This document shows, one piece after another, positions 42,562-50,425 of a DNA stretch of 64,000 nt. The DNA comes from Bacillota bacterium (GTDB lineage Bacteria > Bacillota > Clostridia > Acetivibrionales > DTU013). Position 1 is the stretch's first letter; every line of letters begins with the position of its first letter. Below the pieces are notes generated by a model. The model saw nothing but the letters and a program-made list of their open reading frames with translations, was not told where the DNA came from and did not search any database. The stretch spans positions 62,001 to 126,000 of the forward strand of contig JAFABI010000017.1 in assembly GCA_023426125.1 (NCBI GenBank), given 5' to 3'. Both the position numbers and the translations under genes were made by a program.

Positions 42562-43626
42562 ATGGAACCGAAAGAAAGAGTAATAACTGCCTTGAATTTT
42601 GAAAAGGCGGATAGAGTACCAAGATATGAGATATTTCTGCCGGATTTTGTTTCCGGATTTTACGAGAAGATGAGTCACGCAAAGAAAACGTCAATTTATG
42701 ATTATTATGATAAGATCGATATTGGAACTGTACTAGCGGATCAAAACGGACCTTTTTTCCTTGAAAAAAGAATAGTAAAAAATGATGGCGATGCTTTTTA
42801 TGAAAGAGATAGCTGGGGAAGGCTGCTTCTTAAAAAAAACGACGCCTTTTTCGAAAAGGAGCTGGAAGTAGTCATTGATGAAAAGAAAAAGGTTGATGCT
42901 GCCGCTTTTGAATCTCCATGGCTTGAGGAAAGATACGCAGAGCTAAAGGATAATTCGGAAAAAGTCAAAGCACGGTTTGCTCCTGTTTCGGGTGTATTGG
43001 GGCTATATATGGGATGTTCCCGGTTAAGGGGACAGGAACAGTTCCTGATTGATATGGCGGAAGATCCATTGTTCTGTAGATATTTGGTAGAGAAATTGAT
43101 GCATTTTTCAAAGGAAGTCGGCCTGAAAGCAGTTGAAGTAACCGATACCCGGGACACGGCACTATGGGTGTATGATGAGTTTTCAAGCCGGCTTGGACCG
43201 CTGTTTTCCCCAAAAACCTTTGAAGAACTGTTCCTGCCGGTTTACAAGGAAATGATAGGGTATTGGAAAACAAATGGAATAAAAAACATTATTTTGCACT
43301 GCGACGGAAATTCTTTGCCGCTACTGGATATGGTCATCGAGGCAGGCTTTACCGGGATCCAGAGCCTGGCGCCGACGGCAGGGATGTGGCTGCCGGACGT
43401 AAAGAAAAAATATGGCAGGAAATTGGTTCTGATTGGCGGAATGTGCAATATGGAAACACTTGCAAACGGTACGTTTGAAGATATCAGGAAAGAGGCGGAG
43501 GCCGTAGTGGAGGTGGCAAGGGATGGAGGAATCATTGTCGGAACACATTCCATCGATGTCGATATTCCTGTGGAAAATTACGATTATTACTATTCGGTTA
43601 TGAATATGCTTGATGAAACCTGGTAG
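42562..43626 (+). CDS. Uroporphyrinogen decarboxylase (URO-D) family protein, methyltransferase-like
   Basis: 354 residues. Starts MEPKERVITALNFEKADRVPR, typical of the URO-D/MtaA group, and includes LFSPKTFEELFLPVYKEMI and LIGGMCNMETLANGT. The metal-binding region reads ILHCDGNSLPLL; MtaA-type corrinoid methyltransferases have His-x-Cys there, so the exact zinc motif is altered. It is not a haem-pathway enzyme by context. A role in moving a methyl group from an O-methylated sugar is possible but only inference. ATG at 42562 with GGAGGGG upstream. Confidence 0.82.
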   Translation: MEPKERVITALNFEKADRVPRYEIFLPDFVSGFYEKMSHAKKTSIYDYYDKIDIGTVLADQNGPFFLEKRIVKNDGDAFYERDSWGRLLLKKNDAFFEKELEVVIDEKKKVDAAAFESPWLEERYAELKDNSEKVKARFAPVSGVLGLYMGCSRLRGQEQFLIDMAEDPLFCRYLVEKLMHFSKEVGLKAVEVTDTRDTALWVYDEFSSRLGPLFSPKTFEELFLPVYKEMIGYWKTNGIKNIILHCDGNSLPLLDMVIEAGFTGIQSLAPTAGMWLPDVKKKYGRKLVLIGGMCNMETLANGTFEDIRKEAEAVVEVARDGGIIVGTHSIDVDIPVENYDYYYSVMNMLDETW

Positions 43627-43664
43627 TTAAGGAGCACCGGAAATATTACTTCCGCCAGTGCTAA
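43627..43664. repeat. Family E palindromic repeat, copy 4
   Basis: TAAGGAGCACCGGAAATATTACTTCCGCCAGTGCTTA-like unit right after the URO-D stop, with arms AGCAC/GTGCT and GGAA/TTCC. Confidence 0.7.
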
Positions 43665-43732
43665 GACCTGTGAAGAATGGTTGAAGAGAAATCCGGGAGT
43701 GCCTGCCGGATTGTGAAGGAGGAGAAAGATCC

Positions 43733-44620
43733 ATGAAAGAGGATATCAAGGTTGTGATAGGGATTGATATGGAGACGGATGTAGGCAGTTTCACGCCTTT
43801 TTATGAAGGTGTAAAGTATGGCACTCCACTGCTTATTGAACTATTTAAAAAGAAAGATATCAAAGCAACCTTTTACTTTACCGGGGAGGCTGCGAAAGAA
43901 AACCCGGATATCGTAAAAATGGTTGTGAAGAGCGGGAATGAGGTCGGTTGTCATTCGCTTTATCATGAAACGCTGGGAGATGAGCTTTTTCCCATACCGG
44001 GGCTAAAACCTGTCCTGCCGGAAGAGGTACCCATCAGAATCAGGACTGCAACACGCTGGGTAGAAGAAGCCGGCGGCATCAGGCCCGTATCCTTCCGGTG
44101 TCCCCGGCTCTGGGGCTCTACAAATGTGGTGAATACACTGGAAGAGCTTGGCTATAAAACGGATGCCACCTATCCCATGTATTTTTACAGGAAACAGGCT
44201 GCACCTTATCATCCATCCAGGGAAAACTGGCTGGAAAAGGGTGATATGAGCATTCTGGAGATACCCAACTTTGCAGATATGCTGATGGAAAGCAAGGACC
44301 GGCCCCTTGAACGCGACCGCGATCAATGGCCGCTTTTCAGGACAAAAGGAACCCCGGAGCTGATGCTGCATATTGATAATTTCCTGACTTTTGTAAGGCA
44401 AAGAGATATTCCTCCGGTTCTGTGCTTTTATTTTCACCCGTGGGAGTTTGTTCCTATGGAGAAAAGCTTCAATTTCGGCGAATGTACGGTTATCCCCGAT
44501 GCATTTATAACTGAAGGCTGCGGAGATAAGGCGCTTGGTGAGCTGAGCAGCATGATTGATTATTTAAAAGCGATAGGCGGAAATTTCTATAGGGCTGACG
44601 AACTGGGCAGGTTTTATTGA
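43733..44620 (+). CDS. Polysaccharide deacetylase family (NodB) protein
   Basis: 295 residues, no signal peptide. The NodB domain shows the first motif IGIDMETDVG, the second EVGCHSLYHETLG (His-x4-His metal ligands), PVSFRCPRLWG as third motif and CFYFHPWEF as the last. Members remove N- or O-acetyl groups from sugars with a divalent metal. The lack of export signals and place in the operon point to work on imported oligosaccharides. GGAGGAG before the ATG. Confidence 0.88.
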   Translation: MKEDIKVVIGIDMETDVGSFTPFYEGVKYGTPLLIELFKKKDIKATFYFTGEAAKENPDIVKMVVKSGNEVGCHSLYHETLGDELFPIPGLKPVLPEEVPIRIRTATRWVEEAGGIRPVSFRCPRLWGSTNVVNTLEELGYKTDATYPMYFYRKQAAPYHPSRENWLEKGDMSILEIPNFADMLMESKDRPLERDRDQWPLFRTKGTPELMLHIDNFLTFVRQRDIPPVLCFYFHPWEFVPMEKSFNFGECTVIPDAFITEGCGDKALGELSSMIDYLKAIGGNFYRADELGRFY

Positions 44621-44669
44621 TTAGTGCTTTTTCACTATAGTCTTAGAGAGGAATCGGTGGAGAATCGTA

Positions 44670-44987
44670 ATGGAAAGAATAGGGGTTTATTTTAAAATAA
44701 AACCGGGTGCACAAGAGGAATATAAAAGGCGGCATGATCTCATCCGGCCTGAGATGACGGAAGCATTGAACCGGGCAGGAATACATAATTACTCTATCTG
44801 GAATCATCAAGAAATGCTGTTTGCCTACTATGAGGTGCATGATTTCGAAAATGCCCAAAAAATCCTTCAACAAAATCAAATATACAATCAGTGGCGAAAG
44901 TATATGGAAGACATTATTGATACCGATTGTGTTACTGGCGAAAAGGAATATATCCTGCGGCAAATGTTTTTTCATGCGGGAAGATAG
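44670..44987 (+). CDS. rhaM: L-rhamnose mutarotase-like protein
   Basis: 105 residues, the full size of RhaM. MERIGVYFKIKPGAQEEYKRRHDLIRPEM and YSIWNHQEMLFAYYEV match the family, in which a His and paired Tyr/Trp interconvert alpha and beta anomers of L-rhamnose. No rhamnose isomerase or kinase is seen in the window, so the true sugar may be another 6-deoxy hexose. It lies just before an MFS carrier gene, 19 bases apart. Confidence 0.88.
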   Translation: MERIGVYFKIKPGAQEEYKRRHDLIRPEMTEALNRAGIHNYSIWNHQEMLFAYYEVHDFENAQKILQQNQIYNQWRKYMEDIIDTDCVTGEKEYILRQMFFHAGR

Positions 44988-45006
44988 CATCATACAGGTG
45001 AAGCAA

Positions 45007-46194
45007 ATGGCCAATAAAAAGCTGCATATAGCATGTTACATCTCAATAGGCTTACTTGGAATATATATATCCATATACCAAAGCGTAATAAACTCTATTT
45101 CCACCCAGTTTGCATTAAGCAAAGCATCGGTTGGGATCATAATAGCACTGCACTTTATAGGTTCGATCACTGCGCCGCTGATTTTTGGGGAAATAAGCGA
45201 CAGGATAGGGAAGAAGCCTGTTGTAGTTATGTCATTTGGCATTCTGATCGCAGGACTTATGGCTGTATATTTATTTAGCAGTCTGTTTCTGACAGCTGCA
45301 GGAATTTTTTTAATAGGCTGCGGCTTTGCTGTTATTGAAGGGACTTTATCCGGTGTGCTTTCAGATACGAATACCGGACAGTCAAGCAGGGCTATCAGCA
45401 TGTCGCAAATGTTTTTCAGCATAGGAGCCGTGGTTGGACCTATGGCATCCTTGCTACTGTTGAGGATAAGCGGTAATTGGAAGGCTGTTTTTGTTCCAAT
45501 GATTTTATTATTTGCCGTAACACTCTTGTATTTTATCAGGCTGAAATCTGGCGAAGGCCTGACTGTTACAGGCAATCGCCGAAAAGCGGGCGGCAAAATG
45601 GAACTAATCTCAATAAAATTGTTAAAAGAAAAGGCCTTTCTTTTATTAATTGTATCAATATTTATCTATGTGGGAATCGAAGAAAGCGTCGCCTTCTGGA
45701 TCAATACATATTTTATTGATCTTTTTAATGAAAGTAAGCTTGGAACATATGCTTTATCAGGTTATTGGGCAAGTATGATTTTAGGAAGGTATCTTGCCGG
45801 CAGGTTTTATACGAAACGGAATCTATTTCTGAAAGGCGGACTTTTGTTATCGCTGTTTTTTATAATTACTGCCTTGCTATTCAAGAGCAGCATGCTCAGC
45901 CTTATTTGCTTTGTTGGAGCAGGCCTTGGATTCTCGGCTGTATGGCCGGCAATAATGTCCCGCACAGCCGATAGTTATCCTGAATACACAGGAACGGCAA
46001 TGGGCATAATGATGACTGCAGGTGCCGGAGGGGGAATGGCTATACCGTTTTTGACAGGTGCTGTAGCTAGTCTTACAACGATTGGTATTGCCTTTTGGAT
46101 TTTACCGGTATTCATTATTTTAATACTCATTATTCAAAAAGGTGAAAAAAACAAAGCCGCCGATCCTTTTTGCAAGCCAAGGTCCGCCTGTTGA
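45007..46194 (+). CDS. MFS transporter, 12-TM type
   Basis: 395 residues, about twelve hydrophobic helices. The loop 2-3 signature GEISDRIGKKPVVV and a later NTYFIDLF segment fit sugar-type major facilitator proteins. The open frame begins at 44821 within the mutarotase gene, but the ATG at 45007 starts right before the first helix. It could bring in the monosaccharide handled by the mutarotase. Its stop codon overlaps the -35 box of the promoter for the next gene. Confidence 0.88.
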   Translation: MANKKLHIACYISIGLLGIYISIYQSVINSISTQFALSKASVGIIIALHFIGSITAPLIFGEISDRIGKKPVVVMSFGILIAGLMAVYLFSSLFLTAAGIFLIGCGFAVIEGTLSGVLSDTNTGQSSRAISMSQMFFSIGAVVGPMASLLLLRISGNWKAVFVPMILLFAVTLLYFIRLKSGEGLTVTGNRRKAGGKMELISIKLLKEKAFLLLIVSIFIYVGIEESVAFWINTYFIDLFNESKLGTYALSGYWASMILGRYLAGRFYTKRNLFLKGGLLLSLFFIITALLFKSSMLSLICFVGAGLGFSAVWPAIMSRTADSYPEYTGTAMGIMMTAGAGGGMAIPFLTGAVASLTTIGIAFWILPVFIILILIIQKGEKNKAADPFCKPRSAC

Positions 46195-46220
46195 CTTTTT
46201 TTCAATTTAAATGTTATAAT
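46191..46220 (+). promoter_or_regulatory. Strong sigma-A promoter
   Basis: TTGACT (46191-46196), 18-base spacer, TATAAT (46215-46220), close to consensus. It overlaps the end of the upstream MFS gene and drives the drug-exporter-like gene. Confidence 0.8.
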
Positions 46221-46355
46221 AAACCGAACTCAAGGAGCATGCTGCTTGAGAGCAGTCATCGGAGGGCTTGTAATCGTAATTACAATGCTGGATAAGATGT
46301 CGGGTGCGCCCGGTATTTTATTCGGCATTTTTTGTTTAAAAGAGAGGATACTCCA
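46221..46355 (+). promoter_or_regulatory. Structured 5' leader of the exporter gene
   Basis: 135-base leader with hairpins CTCAAG...CTTGAG (46230-46250), GTAATCGTAATTAC (46270-46283) and CGGGTGCGCCCG (46300-46311), then TTTTATTCGGCATTTTTTG. The last stem with its T-run could act as an attenuator. It does not match a riboswitch class I can name. Confidence 0.45.
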
Positions 46356-47807
46356 ATGGATTTAAAAAGAACGAATTTAGTTATATCCCTCATGTTGGTC
46401 ATGTTTTTAGCAGCCGTTGAGGGAACGATTGTTACTATGGCTACGCCTACCATTGCAAAGCAGCTGCAGGGCTTTGAACTGATCAGCCTGGTTTTTTCGG
46501 TATATCTGCTGACTTCAGCGATATCTACGCCTGTTTACGGCAAGCTTGCAGATTTATATGGCAGGAAACACGTGCTTTCCTTCGGCATACTTCTGTTCTT
46601 AGCCGGAAGCTTTTTATGCGGCTTATCGCAGAGTATGGTAATGCTGATTGCCTTCCGCGCAATCCAAGGGCTTGGCGCCGGAGGTATATTTACGGTTTCC
46701 TTCACCATCATCGGAGATGAATTTCCGCTGGAGGAAAGATCGAAGATCCAGGGCGGCTTGAGCACGGTTTGGGGAATCGCGACGCTGGTGGGCCCGTTCC
46801 TGGGAGGGTTTTTAATTGATATGCTTTCCTGGCACTGGATATTTTTTATTAATATCCCTTTCGGACTGCTGTCGGTCGTCTTGCTGCAAAGATCGCTGAA
46901 GGAAACCTTCAAAAAGAAAAAACAAAGCATCGATTATGCCGGGACCATTACGCTATCCCTTGCTGTGATTGCGCTGTTAAGCATTTTTATCTTCGACCGG
47001 GGCGCGGATTCCAACCGCTATGCTCTCTTTGTCGGAACAGCGGCTGTGATAACGGTTGTGCTGCTGTTTCTGTTTTATAGGATCGAAAGAAAGGCAAAAG
47101 AGCCGATTATTCCTTTTGACATTTTTACAAAGACAAGCGCAATCGTGAATCTATTATCTTTTTTGATCTACGCCGTATTGATGGGCATTGATGTTTATAT
47201 ACCGCTATATTTACAGAATATTCTGGGATACCGCCCTACCGTATCAGGATTGTCGATGCTGCCGATGTCGCTGGCATGGCTTATCGTTTCGTTCATCCTT
47301 GGAAAATTGTTAATTAAGTATGGTGGAAAAGCTGTGACGGTGACAGCGAATGTCGTTATACTCACAGGTACATTATTGCTGACCAGCCTGGGTATAGCTT
47401 CTCCGATCCTATTGGTGTTAATATACGGCTTCGTCCTTGGCATAGGCTTTGGCGGAGCCTCTACAGCTTTAACCATCATCATTCAGGATTCCGTAGATTA
47501 CAGCAAAAGAGGGGTTGCCGTCGCAACCAATTCGCTGCTCCGGACACTGGGACAAACCATCGGCATCAGTATTTTCGGAAACATTTTCAACCTGCATATA
47601 ACCAAATATTTTATGAAACAAGGGATAGAAGGCGTCGATCCGGGTAACTTATATCAGACCCCGGCGTCTGCTAATGCTCTTTCTGCGGAGCAGATAGCGT
47701 TGTCACTGAATAGTTCCATGCATGTCCTGTTTATTGCCTTCATCATCATCTCCTGTGTGTCTTTGATTTTGTCGATCGCGATGCCCGGTAGAAAAGGAAC
47801 TCCGTGA
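46356..47807 (+). CDS. MFS multidrug exporter-like protein (EmrB/QacA, DHA2 type)
   Basis: 483 residues with about 14 membrane helices, typical of DHA2 drug:proton antiporters. Motif A appears as GKLADLYGRKHVL and motif C region as GGFLIDMLSWHWIFFINIPFG. Family members export dyes, quaternary amines or drugs; some are amino acid exporters. The ATG at 46356 with AGAGAGG is preferred. It has its own promoter and structured leader and is separate from the glycan operon. Confidence 0.9.
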   Translation: MDLKRTNLVISLMLVMFLAAVEGTIVTMATPTIAKQLQGFELISLVFSVYLLTSAISTPVYGKLADLYGRKHVLSFGILLFLAGSFLCGLSQSMVMLIAFRAIQGLGAGGIFTVSFTIIGDEFPLEERSKIQGGLSTVWGIATLVGPFLGGFLIDMLSWHWIFFINIPFGLLSVVLLQRSLKETFKKKKQSIDYAGTITLSLAVIALLSIFIFDRGADSNRYALFVGTAAVITVVLLFLFYRIERKAKEPIIPFDIFTKTSAIVNLLSFLIYAVLMGIDVYIPLYLQNILGYRPTVSGLSMLPMSLAWLIVSFILGKLLIKYGGKAVTVTANVVILTGTLLLTSLGIASPILLVLIYGFVLGIGFGGASTALTIIIQDSVDYSKRGVAVATNSLLRTLGQTIGISIFGNIFNLHITKYFMKQGIEGVDPGNLYQTPASANALSAEQIALSLNSSMHVLFIAFIIISCVSLILSIAMPGRKGTP

Positions 47808-47951
47808 TACATAAAATGCTGTAAGGATCAGATCAATATCAATCGAAATCAAAGAACATTCCTGGTTGAAATAAATCTCATGGTTCCACAAAGCGGCGCG
47901 CAATATGCGTAAAGCCGCTATGCTGCCATGGGTTAATGTTGTTAATAACAA

Positions 47952-47996
47952 AAAAATCAACATATTGTTTATAGTTTAAACAATATGTTGATTTTT
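47952..47996. terminator. Long perfect palindrome, terminator or operator
   Basis: Arms AAAAATCAACATATTGTTT and AAACAATATGTTGATTTTT, 19 exact base pairs with a 7-base loop, ending in five T. It fits a bidirectional terminator, but the -35 box TTGATT of the next promoter lies inside its right arm, so it may also bind a regulator. Confidence 0.65.
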
Positions 47997-48016
47997 GCTT
48001 TTCTTTGGATTATAAT
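47988..48016 (+). promoter_or_regulatory. Sigma-A promoter of the ior operon
   Basis: TTGATT (47988-47993), 17-base spacer, TATAAT (48011-48016). About 110 bases before the acyl-CoA synthetase start. Confidence 0.7.
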
Positions 48017-48049
48017 GGATATCATGAAGCAGGTAAGGGGGAGTTCGGG

Positions 48050-48125
48050 GTGAAGGACATCATCGGGGAAAACCATCGAGAATTTCCTGCCGGCTTTTTC
48101 CGCGTTGGCTGACGAGTTCCGTTAA
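48050..48125 (+). pseudogene. Possible frameshifted mini-ORF in the ior leader
   Basis: A GTG at 48050 opens MKDIIGE and, after a plus-one shift near 48070, TIENFLPAFSALADEFR continues to a stop at 48125. Together they look like one 24-residue peptide broken by one extra A. This may be chance or a short leader peptide. Confidence 0.2.
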
Positions 48126-48136
48126 AGGAGGACATG

Positions 48137-50425
48137 ATGTATTTCTCAGAGAAAACCATTGATGCCATGAATAAAATTATGGAAACCGCTTCTTCGGAAG
48201 GCAGGGATATGCTTTATGAATATGAAGTGTACGGTATCCTTGAATTGATAGGGCTTTGCGTCCCGGAGCATGCATTTGTAGAGAATTCCCTGCAGCTGGA
48301 TGAAGCGCTGCTGGACAAATTCCGGCAGTCTGCCGTGTTAAAGGTGGTTTCGCCGCAGATCGCCCATAAGCAAAAGCTGGGCGGAGTGAAAATCCTGCAT
48401 AATCTGCAGACGGTGCAAGACCTGCAGCGTGCGGTTGATGAAATGACCGAAGAGGTATTATCCCACTTCGGAGAAGGCGAGAAGCCCTCCATCAAGGGAT
48501 TTATGGTAGTCGAATTTGTACCCTTCATCCAGGCGCTGGGATATGAAACTCTGTTTGGAATAAAGGAGGATCCGGCCTTCGGACCTGTCCTTACGCTGAG
48601 TAAGGGCGGCGACGACGCGGAGTTTTTTGCCAGATTCTACGACCCTGCAAATCTGATGATGCCGCCTTTTGACATGGAGCAGGCCATGGAGGTGGTTAAT
48701 CAGCTGAACATCCGGCACAAGTTTGAAGCCATAGGCCGCAGGGAGTACCTGGACCATATGGCTAAAGCGGCTTCGCTGCTAAGCAGGCTGGCATATACTT
48801 TTTCGTATATTGCGGAGGAGAAGCCCGGGTATATCTTAAAAGAAATGGATATCAATCCCTTTGTCATTACAAAGGATCACAGGTTTGTAGCGGTGGACGG
48901 TTTTGCCAGGTTTGCTCCATTCACGGGGGATTCCGGCGCTTTGCCGGAAATACGCCTGGAAAACCTGGCGAAATTTTTCAATCCAAAAGGCATCGCTGTC
49001 ATCGGAGTATCGGCCGACATGAGCAAACACAGCATGGGAAGGGAAATCGCCCACATGCTGCATGACCTGGGCAGGGAGGATTTGTACCTTGTGAATGCCA
49101 GGGGGGGCAAAATCATCCTTGAGGGCAGGGAATACGCCTTGTACAAGGATATAAGCGAGATTAAAGACGACATTGATCTTGCCGTGTATGCGGCGCCGGC
49201 GCAATTCACCCTGGATTTCGTCAGAAATTTGCCGCCCAGGGGGCCCAGGGCTGTGATCATTATTTCCGGAATTCCTTCGGATATGAAGTATTCCGATTTC
49301 ACAGCCCGGATGGATGAGGCTCTCCCGAAGGGGACCAGGATCATCGGGCCCAACTGCATCGGGGTATTTCATGCGCCTGACGCCGGAAGCTGCGGAATCA
49401 ACACCTTTTTCCTGGACCAGAACAGGCTTGAGGTCAAGAGTTCGGCCGCAAGCAATACGGCGCTGCTGACACAAAGCGGAGCCCTTGCCATCACCGTGAT
49501 CGATAAAATGAAGGCCAACTGTTTATTTAAATCCGTGGTCAGCTTCGGAAACAAATACGACGTTAAGATTACCGACCTCATTGCCTACTTTGCAAAGGAG
49601 GAGGGGATCGAGCTGATCTCCCTTTACGTAGAGGGCATGGACCCCGGCGAGGGCAGAAGATTTTTTGAGCTGGCGAAAACCATCCGCAAGCCCATGCTGG
49701 TATACAAATCGGGAAAGACGGAGGCCGGAGCGCGGGCGGCAGCTTCCCATACGGCTTCCATGACGGGCAGCTACGATGTTTTCAAGGCCGCCTGCCAGCA
49801 GGCGGGAGTGATCCTTGCCGAAAAAATTGAGGATTATGAGGACTATATGAAGGTGTTTTCCCTCCTTTCGGGGAAGATCCCCGCAGGAAACAGGGTCGCC
49901 GGCGTATTGAATGCAGGCTTTGAATCTACGGTGGGCGCCGATGAGCTTCTCAATCTCAAGCAGGCGCAATTATCGGAAGAAACCGTTGAAAAGCTCAGGA
50001 AAATCGACAAGCTCGGCCTGGTGGACGTCTCCTCGTCCTTTCTTGATGTAACGCCCTCCGCGGATGACAGGATGTTTGCGGACTTTATTGAGGCGGTCCT
50101 GCAGGATGAAAATGTGGACTGCATGTTCGTAGCCAATGTTCCCCATTCCCATGCGCTGAAATCCGACCCGGTGACCTGCCACGACGACGACAGCCTGGCC
50201 AATCTCCTGACCGGGATCTCGAAAAAATACGCAAAACCCATCGTCGTATCCGTCAATGCCGGAAGCTACTACCGCGAACTGGTCAGCATATTTGAAAAAA
50301 GCGGGCTGCCGGTATACAGCGATATACGTTCCTCCATCAAATCACTGGACAGGTTTGTTTCCTACCATATGGAAAAAAAGAAAACCGCAATTGCTGCTGA
50401 ACGAAGACAGGAGAGGATAAAATGA
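48137..50425 (+). CDS. ADP-forming acyl-CoA synthetase (acetate-CoA ligase type), fused subunits
   Basis: 762 residues. The order is ATP-grasp (about 20-260, beta-subunit part), then CoA-binding Rossmann domain (about 285-380, FFNPKGIAVIGVS), then succinyl-CoA-ligase-like domains with the phospho-histidine His538 in AASHTASMTG and SFGNKYDVKITD. It converts acyl-CoA, ADP and phosphate to acid, CoA and ATP. The beta-then-alpha order differs from the alpha-beta fusions of well-studied protist enzymes. The stop overlaps the iorA start (ATGA), so arylacetyl-CoA made by IorAB is the likely substrate. ATG 48137 is better spaced from AAAGGAGG than 48134. Confidence 0.9.
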   Translation: MYFSEKTIDAMNKIMETASSEGRDMLYEYEVYGILELIGLCVPEHAFVENSLQLDEALLDKFRQSAVLKVVSPQIAHKQKLGGVKILHNLQTVQDLQRAVDEMTEEVLSHFGEGEKPSIKGFMVVEFVPFIQALGYETLFGIKEDPAFGPVLTLSKGGDDAEFFARFYDPANLMMPPFDMEQAMEVVNQLNIRHKFEAIGRREYLDHMAKAASLLSRLAYTFSYIAEEKPGYILKEMDINPFVITKDHRFVAVDGFARFAPFTGDSGALPEIRLENLAKFFNPKGIAVIGVSADMSKHSMGREIAHMLHDLGREDLYLVNARGGKIILEGREYALYKDISEIKDDIDLAVYAAPAQFTLDFVRNLPPRGPRAVIIISGIPSDMKYSDFTARMDEALPKGTRIIGPNCIGVFHAPDAGSCGINTFFLDQNRLEVKSSAASNTALLTQSGALAITVIDKMKANCLFKSVVSFGNKYDVKITDLIAYFAKEEGIELISLYVEGMDPGEGRRFFELAKTIRKPMLVYKSGKTEAGARAAASHTASMTGSYDVFKAACQQAGVILAEKIEDYEDYMKVFSLLSGKIPAGNRVAGVLNAGFESTVGADELLNLKQAQLSEETVEKLRKIDKLGLVDVSSSFLDVTPSADDRMFADFIEAVLQDENVDCMFVANVPHSHALKSDPVTCHDDDSLANLLTGISKKYAKPIVVSVNAGSYYRELVSIFEKSGLPVYSDIRSSIKSLDRFVSYHMEKKKTAIAAERRQERIK

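Larger units (their letters stand above)
47808..48136. other. 329-base gap with terminator-like palindrome and promoter
   Basis: Between the exporter gene and the acyl-CoA synthetase gene. It has a 19-bp perfect palindrome (47952-47996), an overlapping promoter (47988-48016) and a short leader with a possible broken mini-gene (48050-48125). The first 140 bases hold nothing I recognise. Confidence 0.55.

Noticed and set aside
48836..49474. 212-residue open frame on the minus strand
   Set aside because: Lies inside the acyl-CoA synthetase gene, whose frame holds the CoA-binding and active-site motifs.
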